64,000 bases of DNA from an uncultured Bacilli bacterium. Its GTDB lineage: Bacteria > Bacillota_I > Bacilli_A > RF39 > UBA660. The notes under the pieces were generated by a model. That model worked only from the letters and a program-made list of their open reading frames with translations, searched no databases and was not told the DNA's origin. The translations under genes were made by a program, and so were the position numbers. Positions 8,650-16,548 of the stretch are shown one piece after another; the first letter of the stretch is position 1; each line of letters opens with the position of its first letter. The stretch is from assembly GCA_934085565.1 (NCBI GenBank), contig CAKOHG010000002.1:1-64000 (forward strand). Direction: 5' to 3'.

Positions 8650-8772
8650 GGCTAGGCCATGGAGTAGTCTTGTTTCCAATCTTTCGATTATGATTTCTCA
8701 TTACTTCTTCGGATAAGTAGCCGTGACCACTTATTCACAGTGCATTAGTACTATACTAATCGTAGTAGGAAG
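8650..8772 (-). ncRNA. DGR1 template-RNA 3' domain (Sp-like structured RNA)
   Basis: Directly 3' of the DGR1 TR on the RNA strand lie successive hairpins: ATTAGTA/TACTAAT; ATAAGTGG.. closing on a CACG loop; ATGA-GAAA-TCAT; AATC-GAAA-GATT; and GGC-CTA-GCC. The same series, in the same order, follows every TR of the DGR2 array, with compensatory changes. In the Bordetella phage DGR the spacer downstream of the TR binds RT-Avd and provides the priming site. By position and conservation this is the equivalent domain. Confidence 0.85.
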
Positions 8773-8873
8773 CTGGGCGAAGACCATTCGTGTTATTAGT
8801 GTTATTGTCGTCAATATTACCAGAGCCGTTCACATTGAACACATTCGCATTCCAGTTGGTATTGCCGAACGGA
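8773..8873 (-). other. DGR1 template region (TR)
   Basis: 101 bp, aligned without gaps to the VR at 9058-9158 (offset 285). There are 22 differences and all 22 are at template adenines (T on the plus strand); 22 of 31 adenines are changed and none of the 70 other bases. Read in the frame of the target, the TR is rich in AAT/AAC codons (FGNTNWNANVFNVNGSGN). Such codons can mutate at A to many amino acids but never to a stop. The 3' end (GGTCTTCGCCCAG) is the GC-rich shared boundary expected of an IMH-like element. Confidence 0.96.
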
Positions 8874-8943
8874 AAATCGGGCAACCACTGAAACGGGTCT
8901 CGCAAAAATGGGACTACCCCAATGTTAAGTAACAAACCCCGCA

Positions 8944-8971
8944 GCTCAAAAGCGAGGAGACGCTTTTGAGC
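8944..8971 (-). other. Hairpin downstream of the DGR1 target gene
   Basis: GCTCAAAAGCG and CGCTTTTGAGC form a perfect 11-bp stem with the loop AGGAGA. It lies 16 bases after the target stop and 87 bases past the VR 3' boundary. It is followed by TGCGGGG and not by a T run, so it is not a standard terminator. DGR2 has a similar hairpin in the same place (33680-33707). In the Bordetella phage DGR a hairpin just downstream of the VR helps target recognition; that role is inferred here. Confidence 0.6.
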
Positions 8972-8986
8972 AAACTAACTTTCCGT

Positions 8987-10333
8987 CTATGACACAACAT
9001 ACGGATCTGTCTTTGTTCCGCTACCCGTGATTGTAACGCCAGACTTCAGATTAACAACTGGGCGAAGACCATCCGCGCCATGAGTGAAATGGTCGTCAAA
9101 AGCACCAGAGCCGCCCACAAAGAACACAGACGCACCCCAGTTGGCACAGCCGAACGGATTATAGCCTCCGGCTGGAGTCATAGTCCAGAATGCATTTCCT
9201 GTTACTAAATAACTTCCATTATTTGATTTCATATGGTTATAAGAACCATCAAATACGCCACCAGCATGACCAGCTAACATAACTTCATCGGCTGTTATTA
9301 ATCCAATTGGGTAAGTTAATTTTTTATTACCGCTTGATGCACTTGAAACTGTATAATAATCACTTGAGTTTTCACAAGTAAGTGTTGGAGTACTTTCTTC
9401 TACTCTTAAATATCCTTTATTATAGGTAGTAACCGTTCCTGTTCCTACTCCACTTTGTAAATTTAAGTTAGAACGATCACCACAGAAACCGGCGTTAGTA
9501 TCTAATTTTGAAGCATAACTTGCTAATTTATCTGTATAGAACTTATCAACATTTGTTTTAATTGCTGATGATGTTCCCGTACCATGAGCTTCTCCTGATG
9601 TGTACATATATCCTACATACATATTATTGTTATTTGCTGTATTAAATTGGCTTGTTCCATATTGTCTATCAGTTGATGATTCGCCATTACTATGAGCACT
9701 TGTACCATCATAAATAATTCTAATAGAACCATTACCATTAATACGCACAACACGCCAGTAATATCCGGCAAATTTTAAATAGTTATTTTCAACAGCTCCA
9801 CGATAGTAGTAACTTGTACCATCAGCGTCAGTTGTTGAAAAAATTCCTTTTTCATGTGATTCACAAGAGGATGTATCACAAGCTGATTTCGTTAAATCTG
9901 GGGTATAACTATTTACTTCAATGTTTCCTAAAGCTGTTGAAACTGTTTTAGCAGTTTTATTGAAGTAAAGAATACATTTTGTTCTTGTTTTATCAGTTGC
10001 AGAATAATTTTCATAGTAAATATTTGCTTTCCATTTACTATAATCCCAGTCTACAGTTACACCGTTATCACAACTTGAGTTTGTTGTGTCTAATGTATAA
10101 CCTGTGTTTCTTGATGGCATTGTTCTTGAAACTTTACCATCGACATAATAAGCAAAATAAAGGTCACCTGGATCGTCTACAGAACCATTAATTACATTGA
10201 AGTTTCTTGTTTCTTCATAATAGGCATATGAAGTATATAAGTAAACTCCAGCAATTAAAAGTAAACATAGAACAGTACAAGATATGACAATTATTTTTTT
10301 CTTGGTGTTTTCTTTAAATCCTTTTAATTTCAT
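8987..10333 (-). CDS. DGR1 target protein: membrane-anchored surface protein with variable C-terminal domain
   Basis: 448 residues. The parts are: basic tail and membrane anchor (residues 12-35); SYAYYEET..FNVINGSV module (to about 130); and a core domain (YYYRGAVENNYLKFAGYYWR, RIIYDGTSAHSNGESSTDRQ, YPIGLITADEVMLAGHAGG, FWTMTPAGGYNPFG). It ends in the variable stretch (about residues 392-425), then GLRPVVNL. The order and the invariant PVVNL-type end suggest a C-type-lectin-like display fold outside the cell. The VR differs from the TR only at adenines, so this is the active target. The start follows AGGAG. Confidence 0.92.
   Translation of the reverse strand: MKLKGFKENTKKKIIVISCTVLCLLLIAGVYLYTSYAYYEETRNFNVINGSVDDPGDLYFAYYVDGKVSRTMPSRNTGYTLDTTNSSCDNGVTVDWDYSKWKANIYYENYSATDKTRTKCILYFNKTAKTVSTALGNIEVNSYTPDLTKSACDTSSCESHEKGIFSTTDADGTSYYYRGAVENNYLKFAGYYWRVVRINGNGSIRIIYDGTSAHSNGESSTDRQYGTSQFNTANNNNMYVGYMYTSGEAHGTGTSSAIKTNVDKFYTDKLASYASKLDTNAGFCGDRSNLNLQSGVGTGTVTTYNKGYLRVEESTPTLTCENSSDYYTVSSASSGNKKLTYPIGLITADEVMLAGHAGGVFDGSYNHMKSNNGSYLVTGNAFWTMTPAGGYNPFGCANWGASVFFVGGSGAFDDHFTHGADGLRPVVNLKSGVTITGSGTKTDPYVVS
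9058..9158 (-). other. DGR1 variable region (VR)
   Basis: Gap-free partner of the TR at 8773-8873. Template asparagine codons have become C, G, S, F, A, H and D codons, giving the variable residues in FGCANWGASVFFVGGSGAFD. The invariant frame residues (W, VF, GSG, DD, GLRP) are encoded without informative adenines or were unchanged. It codes for target residues of about 392-425. Confidence 0.96.
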
Positions 10334-10447
10334 TATTACACTCTCCTACTTCTAAGAAGAGATTATCACACATTTTTAATTTAAACAACGACATTTTTGA
10401 TTATTTAAAAAAAATACAATTAATTGACACCAATTTTTTTAATTATT

Positions 10448-10483
10448 TTAAAAAAATTTAGAATTTTAAATATTCTAAATTTT
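10448..10483 (-). terminator. Rho-independent terminator after DGR1 target 2
   Basis: On the minus strand AAATTTAGAAT pairs with ATTCTAAATTT and a T run follows, immediately after the stop codon. Target 2 is therefore transcribed separately from target 1. Confidence 0.8.
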
Positions 10484-11832
10484 TAGTTTATAACATATGG
10501 ATCTGTCATTGTTCCATTTCCTATAATCGTTACATCGGAACGAATATTTATGACTGGACGAACGCCATAAACACCATTAGTATCGTTGTCATCTAAACGA
10601 CCACCTGCATTTACACCAAACACTTTTGCAATCCAAACAGTATTGCCAAAAGGATTATAACCTCCAGATGGTGTCATCGTCCAAAAATGATTTCCTATTA
10701 CCAAATAATTTTTAATGCTTGATTTCATATGAGCATAAGTTCCGTTAAAGACACCACCAGCATTACCAGCACACATCATTTCATCGACAGTAATTAGCCC
10801 TATAGGATAACTTAATTTTTTATTACCACTTGTGGCATTGGAAACTGTATAATAATCACTTGAATTTTCACATATAAGCGTTGGAGTGTTCTCTTCAACC
10901 CTTAAATAACCTTTATTATATGTCATAGCAGTTCCTGTTCCTACTCCACTTTGTTCGTTTAAAGTAGAACGATCACCACAGAAACCAACATTCGTATCTA
11001 ACTTTGAAGCATAACTTGCTAATTTATCTGTATAAAATTTTTCAACATTTGTTTTTATAGTTGAAGAAGTCCCTAAACCATGGGCTTCACCTGATGTATA
11101 CATATACCCTACATACATATTATTATTATAAATTGTGTTAAATGCACTTTTACCGTATTGTCTATCTGTTGATGATTCACCATTGGCATGGGCACTTGTT
11201 CCATCATATATCATTCTGATAGAGCCATTACTGTTGATGCGAATAATTCGCCAATAATATCCAGCAAACTTTACATAGTTATTTTCCACAGAGCCTCGAT
11301 AGTAATAAGTCGGATTACCATCATAGTCTGTCGTTTCATATATTCCTTTTTCATGAGATTCGCATGACTCATCATCACAAGCTGATTTGGTAAAATCAGG
11401 TGTATAACTATTTACCTCAATATTTCCTAGGGCAGTAGAAACTGTTTTTGTAGTTTTATTAAAATACAAGGTACATTTGGTTCTAGTATTAGTCGTGGCA
11501 CTATAATTTTTGTGATTCACCCTAGCTTCCCATGATGCGTTATCCCACGTTACTTTAACATTATTATTACAATTCGATTTTGCTTCATCTAAAGTATAGC
11601 CTGTATTTTGCTCAGGCATTTCACGAGATATTTCCCCATCAATATAATAAGCAAAATAAATATCACCTGGATCATCAACTGTTCCATCTATCACATCAAA
11701 ATTCTTTGTTTCTTCATAGAGAGCATACGATTTATAAAACAGATAACTGCTCATTGAAATTAAAAGAAAACCGATGACTAGTATGACACATGAATTTCTT
11801 TTATTGTTATTTTTGTACTTTTTTAATTCCAT
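10483..11832 (-). CDS. DGR1 target paralogue 2 (surface protein with a diverged VR)
   Basis: 449 residues with the same parts as target 1: anchor (residues 16-38), FDVIDGTV..DPGDIYFAYYID module, YYYRGSVENNYVKFAGYYWR core, FWTMTPSGGYNPFG and a VR-like stretch (about residues 394-426). The VR-like stretch keeps the TR frame residues (VWIAKVFGVNAGGRLDDND) but also differs from the present TR at third positions and other non-adenine bases. It therefore was not written by the present TR. The start at 11832 is chosen for its GGTGA ribosome binding site and the shared MxLKK start. Its promoter contains a G10 tract. Confidence 0.82.
   Translation of the reverse strand: MELKKYKNNNKRNSCVILVIGFLLISMSSYLFYKSYALYEETKNFDVIDGTVDDPGDIYFAYYIDGEISREMPEQNTGYTLDEAKSNCNNNVKVTWDNASWEARVNHKNYSATTNTRTKCTLYFNKTTKTVSTALGNIEVNSYTPDFTKSACDDESCESHEKGIYETTDYDGNPTYYYRGSVENNYVKFAGYYWRIIRINSNGSIRMIYDGTSAHANGESSTDRQYGKSAFNTIYNNNMYVGYMYTSGEAHGLGTSSTIKTNVEKFYTDKLASYASKLDTNVGFCGDRSTLNEQSGVGTGTAMTYNKGYLRVEENTPTLICENSSDYYTVSNATSGNKKLSYPIGLITVDEMMCAGNAGGVFNGTYAHMKSSIKNYLVIGNHFWTMTPSGGYNPFGNTVWIAKVFGVNAGGRLDDNDTNGVYGVRPVINIRSDVTIIGNGTMTDPYVIN
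10554..10653 (-). other. Diverged (fossil or orphan) VR in target 2
   Basis: It aligns codon for codon with the DGR1 TR, but with many substitutions at non-adenine template positions, including synonymous ones (for example TTC to TTT and ACC to ACT). This pattern means ordinary divergence from a VR ancestor, or a different, now absent TR. Confidence 0.7.
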
Positions 11833-11858
11833 TATTTTCACCATAGTTTCCTATGTTA

Positions 11859-11890
11859 ATTATAACGGATACCCCCCCCCCGACTGTCAA
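11859..11890 (-). promoter_or_regulatory. Candidate phase-variable promoter of DGR1 target 2 (G10 tract in the spacer)
   Basis: On the minus strand a perfect TTGACA (11885-11890) and a perfect TATAAT (11859-11864) flank a 20-bp spacer that contains ten consecutive G (11872-11881). Sigma-A promoters work best with 17 bp, so this length looks off-phase; a loss of two to three G would give 17-18. Slipped-strand change of a homopolymer inside a promoter spacer is a known phase-variation mechanism. The promoter lies about 27 bases before the chosen ATG. Confidence 0.65.
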
Positions 11891-12062
11891 GAGGCATTTT
11901 TATTTTAGTTCACAACAGTAGAGTTAATTATTTATTTAACATCCCGTTTTTGAACCGACGGGACGTTAACTTTACTAAAAAATCTTTAATTCTTTCTTTA
12001 ATTTCATTGTTTTTTTATAAAAAAGATAACTCTCCTTATAGGATGTTACCTTTATATTATAC
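11891..12062 (-). terminator. Intergenic region after target 3: terminator and a strong hairpin
   Basis: Just after the target 3 stop, GGTAAC.. and ..GTTATC form a stem followed by six T (about 12015-12052), a likely terminator. Farther on (about 11936-11970) TTAACGTCCCGT pairs with ACGGGATGTTAA around a ten-base loop without a T run. That second hairpin is like the post-target hairpins at 8944 and 33680. No ORF is seen. Confidence 0.55.
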
Positions 12063-13412
12063 TTAATTCACAACGTATGGATCATTCATGGTACCACTTC
12101 CTGTAATCGTGACATCAGAACGAATGTTGATTACTGGCCGAAAACCACGATTGTCAAATACGCAACGTTCATCAAAATTTCCGTTATTCCATATATTAAA
12201 AACATATGGTTCCCAAGCCGCTATCCCAAAGGGATTATAACCTCCCGCTGGTGTCATTGTCCAGAAAGGATTTCCAGTTGCTAAATAGCTTTTATTGTTT
12301 GATTTTGAATTGTTATGATTACCGTCAAAAATTCCCCCAGCATGACCAGCTAACATAGCTTCATCTGCAGTAATTAAACCTACCGAATAATCTAATTTTT
12401 GATTTCCACTTGAAGCACTTGAAGACGTATAGTAATCACTTGAATTTTCACAAATAAGTGTTGGTGTGCTTTCTTCAACTCTTAAGTAACCCGAATTATA
12501 AGTAATAACACTTTCTGTTCCTACTCCACTTTGAAGATTCAAACTAGATCGGTCTCCGCAAAAACCAACATTATTATCTAATTTTGAAACATAACTTGCC
12601 AATTTGTCTGTGTAGAACTTATCAACGTTTGTTTTTATGATTGAAGAAATATTCGTACCATGTACTTCTCCTGACGTATACATATATCCTACATACATAT
12701 TGTTATTATAAGCCGAATTAAACTGACTTGTTCCGTATTGTCTATCAGTCGATGATTCACCATTTGCATGAGCACTCGTTCCATCATAAATAATTCTGAT
12801 AGAACCATTACTGTTGATACGTATAATTCTCCAATAATATCCAGCAAACTTTACATAATTATTTTCCACAGAACCACGATAGTAATAAGTTGGATTACCA
12901 TCATAGTCGGTAGTTTCATATATTCCTTTTTCATGGGATTCACATGACTCATCATCACAAGCGGATTTGGTAAAATCTGGTGTGTAACTATTTACCTCAA
13001 TATTTCCTAGGACAGTTGAGACTGTTTTTGAGGTTTTATTAAAATATAAAGTACATTTGGTTCTGGTATTAGTCGTGGCACTATAATTTTTGTGATTCAC
13101 TTTAGCTTCCCATGATGCATTATCCCATGTTACCGTAACATTATTATTACAATTAGATTTAGTTTCATCTAGAGTATAGCCTGTATTTTGCATGGGCATT
13201 TCTCTTGATATTTCTCCATCAATATAGTAAGCAAAATAGATATCTCCTGGATCTTCTACGGTGCCATTTATCACATCAAAATCTTTGGCTTCTTCATAAT
13301 AAGCGTAAGACTTATAAAACAATACTCCTGCAACTAACAGAATAGACAAAGAGATAAAAAGAAGAATATACACATTTTTAGTTTTTTTCTCATGATATTT
13401 TTCTAGTTTCAC
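12063..13412 (-). CDS. DGR1 target paralogue 3 (surface protein with a diverged VR)
   Basis: 449 residues. It shares with target 2 nearly the whole N-terminal module and core (GTVEDPGDIYFAYYIDGEIS, then YYYRGSVENNYVKFAGYYWR). The VR-like part (about residues 395-426) reads FGIAAWEPYVFNIWNNGNFD, ending GFRPVINI. As in target 2 it keeps the TR frame but has many non-adenine differences. The start is a GTG at 13412 that gives MKLEKY, matching the paralogues; AAGGGAAG lies upstream. It probably binds ligands at the cell surface, and the ligand is unknown. Confidence 0.82.
   Translation of the reverse strand: MKLEKYHEKKTKNVYILLFISLSILLVAGVLFYKSYAYYEEAKDFDVINGTVEDPGDIYFAYYIDGEISREMPMQNTGYTLDETKSNCNNNVTVTWDNASWEAKVNHKNYSATTNTRTKCTLYFNKTSKTVSTVLGNIEVNSYTPDFTKSACDDESCESHEKGIYETTDYDGNPTYYYRGSVENNYVKFAGYYWRIIRINSNGSIRIIYDGTSAHANGESSTDRQYGTSQFNSAYNNNMYVGYMYTSGEVHGTNISSIIKTNVDKFYTDKLASYVSKLDNNVGFCGDRSSLNLQSGVGTESVITYNSGYLRVEESTPTLICENSSDYYTSSSASSGNQKLDYSVGLITADEAMLAGHAGGIFDGNHNNSKSNNKSYLATGNPFWTMTPAGGYNPFGIAAWEPYVFNIWNNGNFDERCVFDNRGFRPVINIRSDVTITGSGTMNDPYVVN
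12134..12233 (-). other. Diverged (fossil or orphan) VR in target 3
   Basis: Codon-for-codon alignment with the DGR1 TR and with the VR of target 2. Replacements occur at both template adenines and other bases, so it is not a recent copy of the present TR. Confidence 0.68.
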
Positions 13413-13544
13413 AAAAATTCTTCCCTTCTTTTTAAATTAGTATGTAAAAAAGAAAACTTTTCATACCACTCTTTGTAGAGTACTTATTACGATAATAATC
13501 GTATCATGTTGTCGCACATTTTAGCAACTGACATTTACCCACAT

Positions 13545-13569
13545 AAAAAAAGAGAGTAAGCACCCTCTT
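13545..13569 (-). terminator. Rho-independent terminator after ychF
   Basis: AAGAGGGT and ACTCTCTT pair on the minus strand with a short loop, followed by seven T, about 35 bases after the ychF stop. Confidence 0.7.
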
Positions 13570-13603
13570 GACAATAAAAACAAATATTTTTCTTTTAAGA
13601 AAA

Positions 13604-14704
13604 CTAGACATTAAATCTGAAATAAACAATATCTCCATCTTGCATTAAGTAATCTTTACCTTCTAAATTTAACTTACCAGCTTCCTGAACTTCCTTAGCA
13701 CTACCTAACGCTTCTAAATCATCATATTTCATAATTTCTGCTTTAATAAAGCCTCTTTCAATATCAGAATGAATTAAACCAGCACAAGATTTGGCATTCA
13801 TGCCTTTTTTAAAGGTCCATGCACGACATTCATCTGGTCCTACTGTAAAGAACGTTTGTAAACCAAGTAAATCATACGTAGCAAAAATAAGCTTATCTAA
13901 ACCACTTGCGGAAATACCAAGTTCTTTTAAAAACTCTTTTTTATCGCTTTCTTCTAATTCCGCCATTTGACTTTCTAATTCGGCACACATCACAATGACG
14001 CCTGAACCTTCTTTTGAGGCATATTCTTTAACTGCTTTAGAATAAACATTATCCCCTGTGGCAATATCATCTTCCTTAACATTTGCTACATAAATAATTG
14101 GTTTGGCTGTAATAAAACTAAAGTTTTTAATAATCACTTTTTCGTCTTCATTTAAATCTAAAGAACGAATCGGTTTATTTTGCATTAAAGCATCAACACA
14201 TTTTTTCAAAGTTTCATACTCTAATACGGTATTTTTTTCTTTCGTTGTTTGCGCTTTTTTCGCTATTTTATCTAATCTATTTTGAGCGATTTCTAAATCA
14301 GCTAAAACAAGTTCCACATTAATAATTTCAATATCGTCCACAGGGTCAATTTTTCCTGAAACATGAATAATATTTTCATCATCAAAACAACGAACCACTT
14401 CAACAATGGCATCTACTTCTCTAATATGAGATAAAAATTTATTGCCAAGTCCTTCTCCTTTTGAAGCACCTTTAACAAGACCGGCTATATCTGTAAACTC
14501 AAAAGAAGTCGGTACTGTACTTTTTGGAACATACATTTCTTCTAGGAAAGTTAATCTCGAATCTGGTACGGTAACTACTCCGACATTGGGTTCTATTGTT
14601 GCAAATGGATAATTTGCAGCTAAAATATGTTTTTTAGTAATTGCATTAAATAAAGTTGATTTTCCTACATTTGGTAAACCAACAATTCCAGCTTTTAATG
14701 CCAT
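13604..14704 (-). CDS. ychF: YchF family ATPase (OLA1-like P-loop protein)
   Basis: 366 residues, the usual length. The N-terminal P-loop GLPNVGKSTLFNAIT (residues 9-23) and DIAGLVKGASKGEGLGNKFL (about 68-87) are typical Obg-family G1 and G3 motifs. The C-terminal part ends in the TGS domain (EAGKLNLEGKDYLMQDGDIV, then FRFNV). YchF prefers ATP and acts at the ribosome and in stress responses. It belongs to the parB-mscS-DUF951-ychF neighbourhood of Bacilli. Confidence 0.96.
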   Translation of the reverse strand: MALKAGIVGLPNVGKSTLFNAITKKHILAANYPFATIEPNVGVVTVPDSRLTFLEEMYVPKSTVPTSFEFTDIAGLVKGASKGEGLGNKFLSHIREVDAIVEVVRCFDDENIIHVSGKIDPVDDIEIINVELVLADLEIAQNRLDKIAKKAQTTKEKNTVLEYETLKKCVDALMQNKPIRSLDLNEDEKVIIKNFSFITAKPIIYVANVKEDDIATGDNVYSKAVKEYASKEGSGVIVMCAELESQMAELEESDKKEFLKELGISASGLDKLIFATYDLLGLQTFFTVGPDECRAWTFKKGMNAKSCAGLIHSDIERGFIKAEIMKYDDLEALGSAKEVQEAGKLNLEGKDYLMQDGDIVYFRFNV

Positions 14705-14785
14705 AAAATCACTTCCTCACGTTTCTGTTTAAAATTATATCAATTTTAGTTTTGTTTTTAAAGTTTAATTAGAAAACTTTCATAG

Positions 14786-14818
14786 AAAAAACTGTTAAAA
14801 ATCACTTTTTAACAGTTT
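14786..14818 (-). terminator. Rho-independent terminator after the AbgT-family gene
   Basis: AAACTGTTAAAAA pairs with TTTTTAACAGTTT and a T run follows on the minus strand, right after the stop. Confidence 0.8.
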
Positions 14819-14822
14819 CTAG

Positions 14823-16358
14823 TTATAAAATCGTCGCGCCATTGATACCCGTTGGTAACCCAATGATATACCAAAGAATAATTAAGCATAATAAGATAAC
14901 TCCGGTGGCAATCGCATAAGGCGTTTGAATTCTAATAGAATCAATAATACTAATACTATTTTCCTTCTTACAATGGTCATTTAAAATTGCTAAATAAATA
15001 ACAAAGTAAGCCATCATAGGAGTAAGTCCCATGGTTACACTTTCGCCAAAGCGGAAAATGATTTGACAAAATTCAGGAGTCATACCCGCATTCATAAATA
15101 CTGGAATAACAACTGGAGATAAAATACTCCATTTCGTCACGGAATTAGGTACCAATATAGTAGCAATTGCACTTACTACAAAAAGCATGATAATAAGAGG
15201 AGCTCCTTGAAAGCTTGTCTTAGAAAATAAGTTAGCTAAAAAGGCCACTAAAATATTACCAATATTAGTATGTCTAAATAAACTAATAAAAGTAGAAGCA
15301 AAGAAGATTAAAACTAAGGTTTTACCGATATTATCTAAGGAATGCCCAAGAGTATCAACAAAATCTTGATGATTTTTAATCGTTCTGGCACCAAGACCAT
15401 AAAATAAGCCTAATATGACAAAGAAAATAGTAACAATGAAGACAAAACCATTTGAGAAGAATGAATTGTAACTAAACAGCTTATCCACATATAATACTTG
15501 ACTATTATCCAAAAGTTTACCGGATAAGGGAAGTCCTGGAATAATATTGTAAATAAAGATTAAGATATAAGCTGCCCCAGCAAAAAGAGCAAAAACAAGA
15601 CCTCTTAACTCTCTTCTTGTCATAATTGTTTCTTCTTCTAAAGTTTCAGCTACTTCATATTTATTTAATTTAGGTGCAACACTTTTTTCGGTTATCATAG
15701 TAAGAACGTAAGTTAACACTAAAACAGCCACGGCCATAATAAAGACGGCACTAATAGAGGCCATTCGATAACCCATATCTATAACGCGCGCGGCGGTTAA
15801 AGAAAGGCTAAGTAAGGAACTATCCACACTGGTAAAAATAACGGATAAACCTTGACCACAGGTAAGACCTGCAAAGGTAGCAACCACGCCAATTAAAGGA
15901 TTTCTTTTACCATATTTAAATACCAAAGCACTTAAAGGAAGTAAAATAATATAAGATAAGTCACCAAAGACACTGGCGATGATACTAATAAAAATAAGTA
16001 AAAAAGTAACCGTATTACGTTTCATCTTTTTAGTTAAAGCAGTAATTGCTGTTTTCAAAAAACCACTTTTTTCCATAACGCCAAAACCCATTAAAACAAT
16101 AATTAAGGTACTTAAAGGAGCAAAAGAAACAAAGTTAGCTACCGTGGATGAAAATATATATTTAAGTCCTTCAAAACTAAATAAATTTTGAACAGTCACC
16201 GTACTTACAGAATACTCTAAGGTGGTTTGATTAATCGTATAAAGTGTCTGACTAAAATCAAGTAAATATAATACCCCACTTACTACTATTACAATACAAA
16301 TTAGGATTAAAAAGGTCATAATAGGGTGTAAACTTTTTTTCATCTTCTTGTTATTCAC
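14823..16358 (-). CDS. AbgT family transporter
   Basis: About 511 residues with some 11 or more hydrophobic helices. VQNLFSFEGLKYIFSSTVAN, then FVSFAPLSTLIIVLMGFGVM matches the conserved early part of AbgT proteins, and PNSVTKWSILSPVVIPVFM near residue 410 matches their conserved hairpin. Family members are proton-linked, trimeric transporters that import p-aminobenzoyl-glutamate or export antifolates. Substrate here is unknown. I prefer the GTG at 16358 (AGGTGA upstream); a GTG at 16367 and an ATG at 16343 are alternatives. It overlaps the DUF951 gene, so it is in the parAB operon, where it is not a usual member. Confidence 0.82.
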   Translation of the reverse strand: MNNKKMKKSLHPIMTFLILICIVIVVSGVLYLLDFSQTLYTINQTTLEYSVSTVTVQNLFSFEGLKYIFSSTVANFVSFAPLSTLIIVLMGFGVMEKSGFLKTAITALTKKMKRNTVTFLLIFISIIASVFGDLSYIILLPLSALVFKYGKRNPLIGVVATFAGLTCGQGLSVIFTSVDSSLLSLSLTAARVIDMGYRMASISAVFIMAVAVLVLTYVLTMITEKSVAPKLNKYEVAETLEEETIMTRRELRGLVFALFAGAAYILIFIYNIIPGLPLSGKLLDNSQVLYVDKLFSYNSFFSNGFVFIVTIFFVILGLFYGLGARTIKNHQDFVDTLGHSLDNIGKTLVLIFFASTFISLFRHTNIGNILVAFLANLFSKTSFQGAPLIIMLFVVSAIATILVPNSVTKWSILSPVVIPVFMNAGMTPEFCQIIFRFGESVTMGLTPMMAYFVIYLAILNDHCKKENSISIIDSIRIQTPYAIATGVILLCLIILWYIIGLPTGINGATIL

Positions 16359-16548
16359 CGTTATCACCTAGCACTTTTTTTAATTTTCTTTCAAATTCTA
16401 AACGATCCATCATGATTTCTCTTTGACAATAAGCACATTTAAGCTTTATATCTACACCTACTCTTGTAATTATCCAATCATTGGTTTTACAAGCATGGGG
16501 CTTTTTCATAATTACATGATCATTTAATTTATATGATTTCTTTTCCAT
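16351..16548 (-). CDS. DUF951 family protein
   Basis: 65 residues. The pattern HVIMKKPHACKTNDWIITRV, then GVDIKLKCAYCQREIMMDR, then FERKLKKVL is the DUF951 signature, including the CxxC pair. The start at 16548 follows GAGGTG. Its place between mscS and ychF is conserved in many Bacilli. Function unknown; a nucleic-acid-binding fold has been suggested from its size and CxxC, which is inference. Confidence 0.88.
   Translation of the reverse strand: MEKKSYKLNDHVIMKKPHACKTNDWIITRVGVDIKLKCAYCQREIMMDRLEFERKLKKVLGDNGE

Noticed and set aside
8723..8932. Plus-strand ORF of 69 codons
   Set aside because: It is antisense to the DGR1 template and structured RNA, with no ribosome binding site.
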